DNA of 64,000 nucleotides from an uncultured Senegalimassilia sp. (GCA_934630815.1 CAKTWI010000010.1:13444-77443), one strand, 5' to 3'. Positions 1-9,125 are shown, counted from the stretch's first letter. The notes: generated by a model from the sequence alone, not told the origin. Program-made: numbers and translations.

Positions 1-12
1 AACAGGGGACGC

Positions 13-94
13 GTGAACGGGGGACGGAGGTGTGTTCAGGTGTGCGGGGGCTTTCGTCGAGTTTTTCCTGAACACACCTCCGTCCCCCGTTCAC
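13..94. repeat. GGGGACGGAGG hairpin repeat, copy 1
   Basis: Two perfectly complementary 28-base arms (13-40 and 67-94) contain the core GAACGGGGGACGGAGGTG and flank a 26-base loop. The same core recurs at about a dozen intergenic sites in the window. It resembles REP-type palindromes, but no REP-associated transposase gene is visible here. Confidence 0.85.
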
Positions 95-271
95 CCTATT
101 CGTGGGGCGAAGCGCATCGGATCGATGCGTTTTGCCCGGAACTCCTCTTTCCGCCTGTGCGATTGTGCACGGACGCCCTTCGCCCGGCTTTGTAGCCGAT
201 CGCGAATACCTCGCCGTCCCCAGTTTGCATTCCCTGTTCACGTCCGACTTTGCCCGCGAGCACGCACCCTG

Positions 272-436
272 CGACTTCTGGATGGTTTTGCAGGAAATGG
301 GCGTCGATTTTGCCATGGGTCTGGACTTCTGAGTGGTTTTTGGCGGGTGCTGTGCGGTGTCGAATCTGCTGACCTGGGGAAACGTTGGCGCTGAGTGGCC
401 TTTCGGGCTGAATTCGCCTGCAAAACCGCCCAGAAG
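272..436. repeat. 165-bp dispersed element, copy 1
   Basis: The element starts CGACTTCTGG and ends CCTGCAAAACCGCCCAGAAG. Its ends form an imperfect 20-base inverted repeat with two mismatches. Copies of identical length lie at 7000-7164 and 33285-33449. Inside is the shared string GCTGACCTGGGGAAA and a second degenerate copy of the left end. It has no coding capacity and behaves like a non-autonomous element. Confidence 0.85.
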
Positions 437-735
437 TTGAGGGCGGGCTTGGCGGGGCGCGACGGTTGCATTCGGTTTGCGTACCTTGACGGCTTGGATG
501 CTGCTTGTGCCCTGCTCGGGCAGTGTGTGCAGGTTATGGGGGCGTGTATACACAACCATAAACTTGACACAGGGGACGTGATGTATTTTCGCGCAAAGCA
601 CCCAAGCCGCTAGATTGAGTGACTACCTGTACGGCGGCGGGCTTCCACCTGCGCAAGAAGATAAGGTGATTTGGGTCGACCGCGACGTGATCGCGGTCGA
701 TGGCATCGCGTGCTCAGGTGCCGGTAAGAGAGTTG

Positions 736-771
736 AGAAAGGCAGGCGCAATGCATTGCGCCTGCCTTTCT
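736..771. repeat. 36-base perfect palindrome
   Basis: The half-site AGAAAGGCAGGCGCAATG is followed directly by its exact reverse complement. As RNA it would fold into a long GC-rich hairpin. No T-run follows, so an intrinsic terminator is not clear. It lies in gene-free DNA. Confidence 0.8.
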
Positions 772-1170
772 AAGGTGATTACGATTGATTTAGCCTACGG
801 CGTGGTGCGGACTCCCTATGCCGAGACCGAGAGGTTCGTGATCCTATATACGCAGGTGGATGGGGCTGGTGGGATGTTCGGGAGGTGGGCTATGGCGGCG
901 AGATCGATCTTCGCCAGGTGGGTGTGCGTAGGGCTATGCGAGACTTCGATCTTGTGGGGCGATTGGCAACTAAATCGCCCCATTTCTTCCACCGCCGAGC
1001 AGAACGCGATTACGCCATGCCGGGCATCCTTTTGCTTTCTTAATCGAATAACTGTCAGTGATGATCGATCTAGCGGTTTGCTGTGGCCGGCATGCCTCTT
1101 GCCGGCATGCTTAAAATGCACTTGCATTTGATGGGGCTTTTTCGCGAAATACCGCCCTCTTTGCATCTTG

Positions 1171-2496
1171 CTAAACTTGCTCGATAAGTTGTATCCCACT
1201 AATCTTGAATTGAGAAGCCGGGGGATTGGCGTTCTTTCGGTAGGTAAAGTCTGTGTCGACTGAGGCATCTAGGGCGTAAACGGTGTTCGCAATGGCGGTC
1301 TTCGAAGCCGTGGTTCCATCGATTTTGTAAACAACCCTGTTTCCCCCATCGCTCATTTCAACGCTGAATTTATCGGTTCCGAATGTATGGATCGGCTTTC
1401 CTTTTGCTTCGCCACTGATGCCGACATCCACATAGTCGAGCTTTCTCAAGCCATCAGATGGCGTATAGAGAACTGAATGGTCGGCCACTAAACTATCACT
1501 GCTGCACGATTTGAACGAAAGCGCAACTGTCGTTTTCGTATTCGACACATTTTCGTACTTAAAAGTCTTGCCCTCAAGAGTCCAGGCGGTTTCCTGATTG
1601 CTCAATTGAGGATTACCCACAGGTAGCCAGCCTTTTTTCTGGTCAAACTTATAATTCTGGCTTACGGTAGCGCTGTCCTTGGCAAACCAATATTCATAAG
1701 TCACCTTTTCCGAGGCAGTGGAAGAAAATGACCCGTCGTTTTCATTTAGCGTTGCCTCAAAATCACTGGAGTTAGTTAGAAAATGCGAAAGGCCCACGTT
1801 GTCAATCTTGCTGACGCCCTTTAAAGGCTTGGTGCTATAAGTCAAAAGTGTATTGGATGAAGGAGGGGCGACGGCTACCCATCGGTCGTTCCTTTTGAAA
1901 AATTGGACCGTGCCCTCAATCTCAGAGGAAAAGTTCTCGTTTTCGATAGTCGCTTTATAAGACACCGTCGAAAGAGGCGTGTTCGTGCTGCTTGTACCGG
2001 TCGTAACGTAAGCCTGTGATGAAACGGCTTCCGCATCAGTAGTTATCGTTTGGTCGGTGATCTTTAAGTTCTTGATCTTGTATTCCATGGGCTCGACATA
2101 GCTTTGGGGAACAACGCCGTTTTCAACAATGGAGCTTTGCTCCAAAGTGCTCTTCAAGGTCTCGTTGCTCACCTTGTCGGCGCCCATCACGACAAAAATG
2201 ATAGCTGCAACGATAGCCGCAACGGCCACAATCGAGCTGATGGTAACAAGCCGCTTCTTGTGCAAAGGAGCGTGGCCAGTGTGCGCTGAATCAAATTTGC
2301 AGGATGAAGACGAAGTCTCTTGCCCTTCTGTTGAGCCCACATTGGGCGATGGCTGAAATTGGCTATCGACGTCTTCTCTCTCGCTCGGCGCATCAGCCGT
2401 TTCTGTCCCGCGATTATTGATTTGCTTGGCGCCACAGTGCGGGCAATAAATTGCATCATCAGATACATCGGATTCGCATGAAAAGCACCTTGCCAT
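1171..2496 (-). CDS. Zinc-ribbon membrane-anchored protein of unknown function
   Basis: The 441-residue product begins MARCFSCESD. Two CxxC pairs (CFSC and CPHC) in the first 25 residues form a zinc-ribbon. An acidic Ser-rich linker follows, then one transmembrane helix near residues 83-105 (SSIVAVAAIVAAIIFVVMG) and a long Ser/Thr-rich domain that should lie outside the membrane. The start at 2496 is chosen over an in-frame upstream one because GGGAG stands about 9 bases before it. The zinc-ribbon plus one helix plan matches the gene at 4102-5103, so the two are probably distant relatives. The exact function is unknown. Confidence 0.8.
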   Translation of the reverse strand: MARCFSCESDVSDDAIYCPHCGAKQINNRGTETADAPSEREDVDSQFQPSPNVGSTEGQETSSSSCKFDSAHTGHAPLHKKRLVTISSIVAVAAIVAAIIFVVMGADKVSNETLKSTLEQSSIVENGVVPQSYVEPMEYKIKNLKITDQTITTDAEAVSSQAYVTTGTSSTNTPLSTVSYKATIENENFSSEIEGTVQFFKRNDRWVAVAPPSSNTLLTYSTKPLKGVSKIDNVGLSHFLTNSSDFEATLNENDGSFSSTASEKVTYEYWFAKDSATVSQNYKFDQKKGWLPVGNPQLSNQETAWTLEGKTFKYENVSNTKTTVALSFKSCSSDSLVADHSVLYTPSDGLRKLDYVDVGISGEAKGKPIHTFGTDKFSVEMSDGGNRVVYKIDGTTASKTAIANTVYALDASVDTDFTYRKNANPPASQFKISGIQLIEQV

Positions 2497-2644
2497 TACT
2501 CTCGTCTCCCGTCTTGCTTTCCGCTGCTTCGGTCTTGAGTCCAATAATCGGTTGAAGAGGCTCTTTGAAACAGGGTTTTTGAAGGGGTAAAAATAATGCT
2601 ATGGGCACAGAAAGGGCTTTCCGTTCAATCGGGGGATCCGGTCT

Positions 2645-4009
2645 CTAAATGTGTAGAAAGTCTTTTTCGGAAAACACGCCCTCAGTAAAGCAGCGGTTGG
2701 CAAACGCCCCGCTACCGCACTGTATGTCGTTAGAAACCATATGTTTGATCTCGGGATATGTCGCCAGTAATCCAACAACCGCCGAACGTGCTTCATCGAA
2801 AGTCTTATGCTTTAACAAGCTAGTTGTAGCGAGTTCTTCTGCATACAGACATCGAGTGATGTCGTCAACGCTCTTTCCGCTAAGGAATTGCATGCGTGCT
2901 TGGTCTCGACGGCGACGCGTGCGCTCGTTCTTCGCCTTGGTTTTGCATTTCTCGCTGCAAAATCGGCGCGCAACGCCTCGGTGCCCTGCGAGGGAAAACC
3001 CTTTTCCGCATATCTCGCAAACACCGATTTTCACTTGTCCACGCGACTGCATGAAGCCGTACCATAAGTAGCTTGCATAGTTCGGGAACACCATATGCCC
3101 GTTATCTTTGTCTGCGCGAAAATAATCTACGACTGTCTTCCTGAGGTTAAGTGAAGCCAGAAAACTAATGAGTTTTTGCAAGTGGGGCGAATCGTCCTTG
3201 GAAACTACATCTTCTTCCGCCCGCACCTCGATGTCGATTCCCGTAGGCATCGAGGTGCCGCAGCCAGACGCAATATCGGATTCTCCAAATACGCTCATCG
3301 CTGAAACGGTGTCGCTAGTTCCCTTAAAGTCGATACCAATGGCGCTAAGTACGGCAGCAAAAACACGGACTGATATTTCTTGCTTAAAGGAAAATAGCGT
3401 TGTCGACACAAATGCCAATCCATCGACTTCCTCAAGTTGCGCAAAGACGTAATCGAATCCATCACCAATGGAGGCTTTTGCAAAAATGGGGAACTGTGGC
3501 AATGTCCTGATGAAATCGCCGTTTATATTAGCGCCTACCTGCGTTTCATACGAATAAATGACAAACTGGCCAACAGTGCCATACCCTTTTGCCCTGGACT
3601 TTGCGATCAGCGATGCACCGCTTTCTTGGGAGCTCAGCTCTTCAAAAGAGCGTCTGCCATTGACGGCTTCTTGGATTTTCAGCACATCTTTTGCAAAAGA
3701 AGAAAGGGCGATCCAGTCAAGAATCATCTCCTCTTCGTGCGCACCAAATAGCGGGCCGGCTTTCTTTGCAACTTTTTCGAGGTGAAGGCGGTCGAGATGT
3801 CCTTCCGCATCGTACAGAAAAGCAATGTCTTCCAGGCTCAGGTCTTCAGCGGCAGACTTATTCGAATTCGAACCTAATAGTGAGTTTTCCTCGGGGGAGC
3901 GAGGAACGAATATAAGACGCGAATCGCCTATGGATTTGCCGGCCTCGCAAAGCGCGGCTTTAACAGGAACTTTTCCGCGTGAATCTATGATTTGGTCAAT
4001 CGGTCCCAT
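2645..4009 (-). CDS. Zinc-finger protein with CGNR-like C-terminal motif, function unknown
   Basis: The product has 454 residues. The N-terminal 320 residues match nothing I recognise. Near residues 330-375 is a treble-clef-like motif, CEICGKGF then FCSEKCK, followed by an Arg-rich tract (ERTRRRRDQAR). This resembles the CGNR zinc fingers of bacterial DNA-binding proteins, so nucleic-acid binding is a reasonable inference. It is divergently transcribed from 4102-5103 across a 92-base spacer with a small dyad. It might regulate that neighbour, but nothing shows this directly. Confidence 0.75.
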   Translation of the reverse strand: MGPIDQIIDSRGKVPVKAALCEAGKSIGDSRLIFVPRSPEENSLLGSNSNKSAAEDLSLEDIAFLYDAEGHLDRLHLEKVAKKAGPLFGAHEEEMILDWIALSSFAKDVLKIQEAVNGRRSFEELSSQESGASLIAKSRAKGYGTVGQFVIYSYETQVGANINGDFIRTLPQFPIFAKASIGDGFDYVFAQLEEVDGLAFVSTTLFSFKQEISVRVFAAVLSAIGIDFKGTSDTVSAMSVFGESDIASGCGTSMPTGIDIEVRAEEDVVSKDDSPHLQKLISFLASLNLRKTVVDYFRADKDNGHMVFPNYASYLWYGFMQSRGQVKIGVCEICGKGFSLAGHRGVARRFCSEKCKTKAKNERTRRRRDQARMQFLSGKSVDDITRCLYAEELATTSLLKHKTFDEARSAVVGLLATYPEIKHMVSNDIQCGSGAFANRCFTEGVFSEKDFLHI

Positions 4010-4067
4010 GTTCGCCTCGCAGTATTCGCCAAAGCTTGCTTCCGTCTTTGGTATTCTACACGTTAGA

Positions 4068-4086
4068 AAAACGTAAATAACGTTTT
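4068..4086. promoter_or_regulatory. Small dyad in a divergent promoter region
   Basis: AAAACGT and ACGTTTT arms are separated by five bases, just upstream of the plus-strand gene at 4102. The position suits an operator shared by the two divergent genes. The assignment is inference only. Confidence 0.4.
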
Positions 4087-4101
4087 CCGATTGGAGTCAG
4101 G

Positions 4102-5103
4102 ATGTCGTTTTGCACTAATTGCGGTACCGAGCTAAAGGGGTTTGAAGCCTACTGCCCCAGCTGTGGTAAAGAGGTTAATAAGCTTGCCGGCAATAGCGCA
4201 AACGCGAATCAGGTTAACCTTTCACCTAACGGTGAATCCGTAAATGGACTTGCGTCTGCCGTGTCAAGCACGAAGCAGCGCTCGCGACGAAAGGTTCCTC
4301 TGATTGTCCTTGTTGCCTTGGCCATGGCCCTTGCCGCTGGAACCGCATATGCTGCTTACATGATAATCAGCGGTGAAATAGCTATCCCTGGAGTCGTACA
4401 GCAAAGAGAGCAAAACGAGGCGACGATTGAGCAGCCACCTCGAGTAGTTGAAACAAAAGAAGCCGCACTTGAGGGCTATGCTCCAGTAATCGCTGACTAT
4501 AAATCCGTCATCGGCCTTAAGGCGTCTGAGATTGATTTCTCAAATCACCCTTATCTGAATCCCGACACCCCGATTGAGCCAAGTTATGCCTATTTTGATA
4601 TAAATGATGATGGTATACCGGAATTGCTGATTGGCACATCGGTGCCATGCGACATTGGCGAGTATGGCGGCGTCTTCGATATTTGGACTTACCAAAACGG
4701 AGAGCCAGTTAGGGTAATGGCCTCGAAATCCGCCGGCTCTGATTACATCAAAATCCATGAGGGCGGAGTTGCTATCTATTATCACAACTTCAGGTCTTCT
4801 TTCGTCAATAGCGACGGCGAAGGGGAAGTCGACCTTTGGCGTTTGCAGCCTCTTTCGGACGAGAATGCCCTCCAAGACGTCTCCGATCGAATTGAATTCG
4901 TTGAAAAAATCACATGGATACGGAGCGGGTCAGGCACAAAGAACACAGGGGTCATTTCCGGGCTCAGCCATTGGGAAAATGGTTCTTGGACAGATCTGCC
5001 AGCAAACCAAGACCACTACAATGAGCTTATGGCGATGTTTCGCAAAGTTTTCAATGACTACAAAGAAGAAGACTCCATCGAATGGCATGAGTTCGCTGGG
5101 TGA
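4102..5103 (+). CDS. Zinc-ribbon membrane protein with VCBS/FG-GAP-like calcium motif
   Basis: The product has 333 residues. The N-terminus MSFCTNCGTEL...CPSCGKE is a zinc-ribbon (CxxC x17 CxxC). A basic stretch and one transmembrane helix follow near residues 70-90 (VPLIVLVALAMALAAGTAYAAYMI), then a C-terminal domain of about 230 residues. That domain contains YFDINDDGIPELLIG, the DxNxDGxxEL pattern of VCBS/FG-GAP-type repeats that often bind calcium. The topology suggests a cytoplasmic zinc-ribbon and an exported sensor-like domain. Such proteins are common in gut Actinobacteria and Firmicutes but their role is not defined. Confidence 0.8.
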   Translation: MSFCTNCGTELKGFEAYCPSCGKEVNKLAGNSANANQVNLSPNGESVNGLASAVSSTKQRSRRKVPLIVLVALAMALAAGTAYAAYMIISGEIAIPGVVQQREQNEATIEQPPRVVETKEAALEGYAPVIADYKSVIGLKASEIDFSNHPYLNPDTPIEPSYAYFDINDDGIPELLIGTSVPCDIGEYGGVFDIWTYQNGEPVRVMASKSAGSDYIKIHEGGVAIYYHNFRSSFVNSDGEGEVDLWRLQPLSDENALQDVSDRIEFVEKITWIRSGSGTKNTGVISGLSHWENGSWTDLPANQDHYNELMAMFRKVFNDYKEEDSIEWHEFAG

Positions 5104-5125
5104 ATAGGGGACGGAGGGGCGTTCG
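5101..5125. repeat. GGGGACGGAGG repeat, single arm
   Basis: TGAATAGGGGACGGAGGGGC overlaps the stop codon of the preceding gene. The opposite arm is not found nearby, so this looks like a partial or decayed copy. Confidence 0.65.
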
Positions 5126-5610
5126 CGTGATGTGTCGTGGCGGCGAGTGAGCTTACTCGCCAGACGTTTGCGCGTCGTGTTGCGCGAGGCTTATGAGGTC
5201 CTGGCATTGCGGAGCAATCTTGGGACCGAATCGCCCTGCTGTCTGAATTGTCGTATAGAGCACCCTTGCGACATGCTGGTCATCTTTCTTGCCTCCTTGG
5301 TCGAATGCCTATCAGCAGTGATCAAGTTGACGGATTGCGGTGGTCGGCATATCGCTTGTCAATATGCTCATATCGCGCTCGGCGATGTGTTCCAATTCGG
5401 TCTCGCGAAAATAGCTGGCGAATGGATGCAAAACCCTCTCTGCGTCTGCTCGGTCCCGCGTAGATAACCTTCATCAACTTTAAAGCCGATTGCGTTGCGG
5501 CGCTGCTGGTGAAGTGCCGCTGCATAGCCGTACTATGGCGGTCTTGAAACTCGGCGATGCCGTAGAATCGACATCGCAGACTCAGCAGCCAACCCCGCGA
5601 AAGAAGGTCT
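5126..5610. other. Gap without a recognised gene
   Basis: No open frame here has a ribosome binding site or recognisable domain. The sequence just before 5611 supplies a GAAGG ribosome binding site for the FtsH-like gene. The remainder looks like decayed DNA of unknown origin. Confidence 0.5.
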
Positions 5611-6948
5611 ATGAACGAATTCGACGACATCATCGGTTACGATGCCACCAAGGAAGAGCTCATCCGCATTGCCGACACGCTCAAAAACGCCGAGCGCTAT
5701 CAGAAGTTCGGCGTGACATCCCCACGCGGCCTGATCTTGTATGGTCAGCCGGGAACGGGCAAAACGCTTATGGCGAACTGCCTCATAAAGGCAAGCGGGC
5801 GCCCTGCATTTACTTGTCGCCGCACCGAGTCGGACAACACCTTCATCGACAAGATGAAGGCCGTTTTCGAGGAGGCGGAGCAAAACGCGCCGTCCATCGT
5901 GTTCCTTGACGACATGGACAAATTCGCCAACAGCGACTTCCAGCATCGCGATGCCGCCGAGTTCGTGGCCGTGCAAAGCTGCATCGACAACATGCGCGGC
6001 ACAGAGGTGTTCGTGCTGGCCACCGCCAACGAGAACATCAAGAACCTGCCGGGCTCCCTGCTTCGCCCTGGGCGTTTCGATCGGCAGATTTGCGTGGAAA
6101 CCCCGAAGGGCGAGGATGCAGTCAGGATCATCGCCGGCTACTTGGCGAACAAACCCTTCGCCGAAGACCTTGACCCGGAGCTGATCGCTTCGATGCTGAC
6201 GGGGCATTCGTGCGCAACGCTCGAAACCGTGGTGAACGAGGCCGGCATCATCGCCGCCTATTCGAAGAGCGGCCGCATCACCACCGAGCACATGATCGAG
6301 GCGAGCATGCGCGCCGTGTTCCATGTGCCGGCGGAGTGCCTGTACGAAACGGACGTCGTGGACCTATCCAGCAGGTCGACGAAGTCGATCGTCGTGTGGC
6401 ACGAGGCCGGCCATGCCGTGATGCAGGAGCTGCTGGTGCCGGGCAGCGTGGCGCTCGTTTCGGCGAAAAGCAAGTCGGCGAAGCGCAACCACAGCGGTTT
6501 CACGGTGCGGAACTGGCGCGAAGCCGACGACCTGCTGTGCGCCGGCATCGACGAGGTGCTGGTGGGCTTGAGCGGGCGCGCGGCCGTCGATGCGGTGTTC
6601 GGCATCCCCGACACAGGCGCGGACGACGACATCAAGCGCGCGTTTCAAACGTTGGCAAACCTGCTGGGGAAGTCGTGCGCGGACGGGTTCTGGCTGCATA
6701 GCCCAACCTGCAGCTTCTTCGACGAGGCGGACGGCTACGACGACGCCGAGGGCATCAAGCAGCGGCGCCAGATGGTGGCATCCCATATGCTGGAGCATTA
6801 CTACGGGAAGGCGAAGCGTACTCTTCTGCGCAATCGCGTCCTGCTGGAGAGGTTCGCGGTCGCGCTCGCGGAAAAGAGCTATTTGACCTCGAAAGACATC
6901 GCGCAGCTGAAGCAGGGAGTTTCGCTCGAGGCACCGGATTACCTGTAA
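5611..6948 (+). CDS. FtsH-like AAA+ zinc metalloprotease lacking membrane segments
   Basis: The product has 445 residues. An AAA+ ATPase module carries Walker A GQPGTGKT (about residue 48), Walker B IVFLDDMDK and the second-region-of-homology sequence LLRPGRFDRQ. A peptidase M41-like module with the zinc motif HEAGH follows near residue 265, and an acidic TGADDD supplies a plausible third ligand. Canonical FtsH has about 600-650 residues and two N-terminal membrane helices. These are absent here, so the enzyme should be cytosolic. Its targets are unknown. A fragment of a second copy of its 5' end lies at 7256-7327. GAAGG precedes the start by about five bases. Confidence 0.88.
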   Translation: MNEFDDIIGYDATKEELIRIADTLKNAERYQKFGVTSPRGLILYGQPGTGKTLMANCLIKASGRPAFTCRRTESDNTFIDKMKAVFEEAEQNAPSIVFLDDMDKFANSDFQHRDAAEFVAVQSCIDNMRGTEVFVLATANENIKNLPGSLLRPGRFDRQICVETPKGEDAVRIIAGYLANKPFAEDLDPELIASMLTGHSCATLETVVNEAGIIAAYSKSGRITTEHMIEASMRAVFHVPAECLYETDVVDLSSRSTKSIVVWHEAGHAVMQELLVPGSVALVSAKSKSAKRNHSGFTVRNWREADDLLCAGIDEVLVGLSGRAAVDAVFGIPDTGADDDIKRAFQTLANLLGKSCADGFWLHSPTCSFFDEADGYDDAEGIKQRRQMVASHMLEHYYGKAKRTLLRNRVLLERFAVALAEKSYLTSKDIAQLKQGVSLEAPDYL

Positions 6949-6999
6949 CGTATAGGTCGGGGTGCCTGCCGTGACATTGCTTGCGGCCGCCCCCCCCCG

Positions 7000-7164
7000 C
7001 GACTTCTGGACGGTTTCGTAGGAAATGGCCGCCGATTTTGCCATGGTTCCGGACTTCTGGGTGGTTTTCTGCGGGTGTTGCATGGCGCCGAGTTTGCTGA
7101 CCTGGGGAAATGTTGGCGCTGCTTGGCCTTTCGGGCTGAATTCGCCTGCAAAACCGCCCAGAAG
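7000..7164. repeat. 165-bp dispersed element, copy 2
   Basis: It has the same ends and the same exact length as the copies at 272-436 and 33285-33449. Shared internal strings include GATTTTGCCATGG and GCTGACCTGGGGAAA. A run of nine C residues lies just outside the left end. Confidence 0.85.
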
Positions 7165-7219
7165 ACGTGGCCGGGTTAGATGGCGTTAGCGCCGATTGCA
7201 TTCCGCTTTGCGTGCTCCA

Positions 7220-7245
7220 GTGAACAGGGGACGGAGGGGTGTTCA
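7220..7245. repeat. GGGGACGGAGG repeat, single arm
   Basis: GTGAACAGGGGACGGAGGGG is followed by GTTCAG. It lies directly before the FtsH-like gene fragment. Confidence 0.7.
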
Positions 7246-7255
7246 GGCGTGCGGC

Positions 7256-7327
7256 TCGAATTCGACGGGCATCATCGGCTGCGATGTCGCCAAGAAAGAG
7301 CTCGCCCGCGTAGCCAACACGCGCTGA
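7256..7327 (+). pseudogene. Fragment of an FtsH-like gene 5' end
   Basis: This stretch repeats the start of the gene at 5611. It encodes EFDG, then after a one-base insertion GIIGCDVAKKELARVANTR and a stop. The intact gene has EFDDIIGYDATKEELIRIADT. Only about 24 codons remain, and the frameshift and stop make it non-functional. It shows that a second FtsH-like copy once stood here or that a local duplication occurred. Confidence 0.75.
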
Positions 7328-7335
7328 CGGACAGG

Positions 7336-7441
7336 ATGAACAGAGGACGGAGGTGCGTTCAGTTGTTCGGGTGCTTGGGGTGGCGTGTGAGGGCCGTCTT
7401 TCGCTGCGCCTTTTCCTGAACACACCTTCGCCCCCTGTTCA
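7336..7441. repeat. GGGGACGGAGG hairpin repeat, diverged copy
   Basis: The left arm (7336-7361, GAACAGAGGACGGAGGTGCG) and right arm (7416-7441, TGAACACACCTTCGCCCCCT) are imperfectly complementary and separated by about 55 bases. Confidence 0.65.
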
Positions 7442-7581
7442 CGCCCTCTGTTCACCAGGCGTTCGGGTAAGCGTGCGAAATGCAAGTCTTCTCCTGGGCT
7501 CCCTCTCTCCGTTCGCGAGTGGAGGCATTATCATCGTCACTGCCGTCAACAATCCGGGGAAACGTATAAGGAGGGATCGCC

Positions 7582-7908
7582 GTGTATCGCAGGTATACCG
7601 ATGGGGTGCCGCATCCGCCCTTGGTGAGCGAATATGAGGGTGCCGACTCCGGCGGGGTCCCCGAGCTGTTCGTGAGCATGCCGGCCACTTGCCGCGATGT
7701 GAGCGATGAGCTGCTGGACTTCATGTGGTACCGGGGGATGTCCGCACCCCAGGCAGCGGCGGCGGCCGGCATTTCGGAGCAGGCTGCCGAGGACCTGGTC
7801 CGGAAGGGGAAGGGGACGTCCGCCGATCTTTTCGCGCTGTGCGATACGCTGCGCGTCGAGTTGCTCTCGCTCCCTGGCGACGACGAACTCGAGAGGGGTA
7901 TGGAATGA
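7582..7908 (+). CDS. HipB-like helix-turn-helix antitoxin
   Basis: The 108-residue product starts at GTG, with AAGGAGGG six bases upstream. Its second half (APQAAAAAGISEQAAEDLVRK) reads as a helix-turn-helix, and the stop overlaps the next start by four bases (ATGA). That overlap with a HipA-type kinase is the classic HipBA layout. The role as antitoxin and autorepressor is inferred from this linkage, because the N-terminal half is unlike typical HipB. Confidence 0.7.
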   Translation: MYRRYTDGVPHPPLVSEYEGADSGGVPELFVSMPATCRDVSDELLDFMWYRGMSAPQAAAAAGISEQAAEDLVRKGKGTSADLFALCDTLRVELLSLPGDDELERGME

Positions 7909-9125
7909 GAGAGGCGTACGCGTGGCTGCAGAATCGCCTGGTCGGACGCTTCTTTGAAGGCCCTGACGGCGCGACCCGGTTCGAATACGCTCCGGAAGCT
8001 TCTGCACCCATCAGCCTTTCATTGCCGCTCGACGGCTCCTGGCAAGCCGATGCTCCGGGCATGTTCTTGGACGGCTTGCTGCCGGACAACGATAGCGAAC
8101 GCGAGGCGATGCGGCTCTGGTTCGGCGCCGCATCGGCCAATCCGCTCGACCTTCTTATGGGAGCGGACGCGACGGGCGGGCTGTGCTTCACGTCGGTTCC
8201 CGAGCTGGGGGAGATTGCGTCCCAGGCTCGCGAATTCGCAAGGGAAAAGGATATCGAGATCAAGGTTTACCGGCTCGGTCGCGGATGGACGACGTGGCAG
8301 TCCGATGACCGCCGCAGCCGTTTCGCGCTTGCGGGTTCGCAGGGCAAATTCGCCTTGGAGCGCTTTGATAACCGTTGGACCTGGCCGAATGCCAAGCATC
8401 CTTCGACTCATATCGTGAAGCCGCCCCATGAGCGCTTTCCCGGCGTTCCGCTGGTGGAGGACGCGACCATGCATCTTGCGGCCGCGTGCGGGCTGGACGT
8501 CGCAAGGTCGTTTGCGCGGTCGTTCGGCGAAGATCAGGCCTACGTCATCGAAAGGTTCGATCGCGAGGTTTGCGCCGACAGGCAGGTTTTGCGCATCCAC
8601 GTCGAGGACTTCACGCAGGCGTTGGGTGTTTCGCGGCATGCGAAGTACTCCGTGACCGCCGCCGACGCGTTTGCCCTGCTGAAAAGGCAGCCCAACGGTG
8701 GCTTGCTGGTGATGGAGTGGGCAAAGCAGCTCGTTTTCAACACGCTAGTGGGGAATTGCGACGCGCACGGCAAGAACTACAGCCTGTTTTTGCGGCCGGA
8801 CGGAAGCGTGGATTTGTGTCCTCTTTACGACGCTCTTTGCACGCGAGCGTGGCAAGAGGCCGGCGATTTGCTGGCCATGCCGATCAATTCCAAGAAGCGG
8901 GCAAGCGAGCTGTCCCTATCCGATTGGGCAGCGGAAGCGGCGGCGTCGGGGATTTGCGAAGACGACCTCGTTGAAGCGGTTGAAGCCGTCGCCGCGCAAA
9001 TCGCAACGCACGCGCCCGTCGTCTTGGCCGAATACCCAGATTGGATACGGCAAGCAATGACTACGGCGATCGTCGCCGACAACCAGCGACTGTTCCAGGA
9101 GCTGGGACTGCGGCTCGAAGGGTAA
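7905..9125 (+). CDS. HipA-type serine/threonine kinase toxin, module 1
   Basis: The product has 406 residues. The N-terminal subdomain is followed by a HipA-like kinase fold. Visible motifs are the ATP-loop ALAGSQGKFAL, STHIVKPP, VIERFDRE, the catalytic loop NCDAHGKNYS and a metal-binding LYDAL. HipA kinases phosphorylate translation factors such as glutamyl-tRNA synthetase and induce dormancy. The target of this copy is unknown. The ATGA overlap with the upstream gene indicates translational coupling, so the ATG at 7905 is chosen over longer in-frame starts. Confidence 0.88.
   Translation: MREAYAWLQNRLVGRFFEGPDGATRFEYAPEASAPISLSLPLDGSWQADAPGMFLDGLLPDNDSEREAMRLWFGAASANPLDLLMGADATGGLCFTSVPELGEIASQAREFAREKDIEIKVYRLGRGWTTWQSDDRRSRFALAGSQGKFALERFDNRWTWPNAKHPSTHIVKPPHERFPGVPLVEDATMHLAAACGLDVARSFARSFGEDQAYVIERFDREVCADRQVLRIHVEDFTQALGVSRHAKYSVTAADAFALLKRQPNGGLLVMEWAKQLVFNTLVGNCDAHGKNYSLFLRPDGSVDLCPLYDALCTRAWQEAGDLLAMPINSKKRASELSLSDWAAEAAASGICEDDLVEAVEAVAAQIATHAPVVLAEYPDWIRQAMTTAIVADNQRLFQELGLRLEG

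Larger units (their letters stand above)
1..1170. other. Gene-poor region built of dispersed repeats
   Basis: No convincing gene was found. The left 440 bases form a composite repeat: a GGGGACGGAGG hairpin (13-94), an 88-base spacer (about 134-221) that recurs near 33106-33192, and a 165-base element (272-436). A 36-base perfect palindrome lies at 736-771. The short open frames lack ribosome binding sites and recognisable domains. Confidence 0.7.
6949..7581. other. Repeat-rich gap with a gene remnant
   Basis: In order, the gap holds 165-bp element copy 2 (7000-7164), a single GGGGACGGAGG arm (7220-7245), a fragment of the FtsH-like 5' end (7256-7327) and a further hairpin repeat (7336-7441). 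The last 140 bases lead into the HipB-like gene with the ribosome binding site AAGGAGGG at 7568. Confidence 0.75.
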
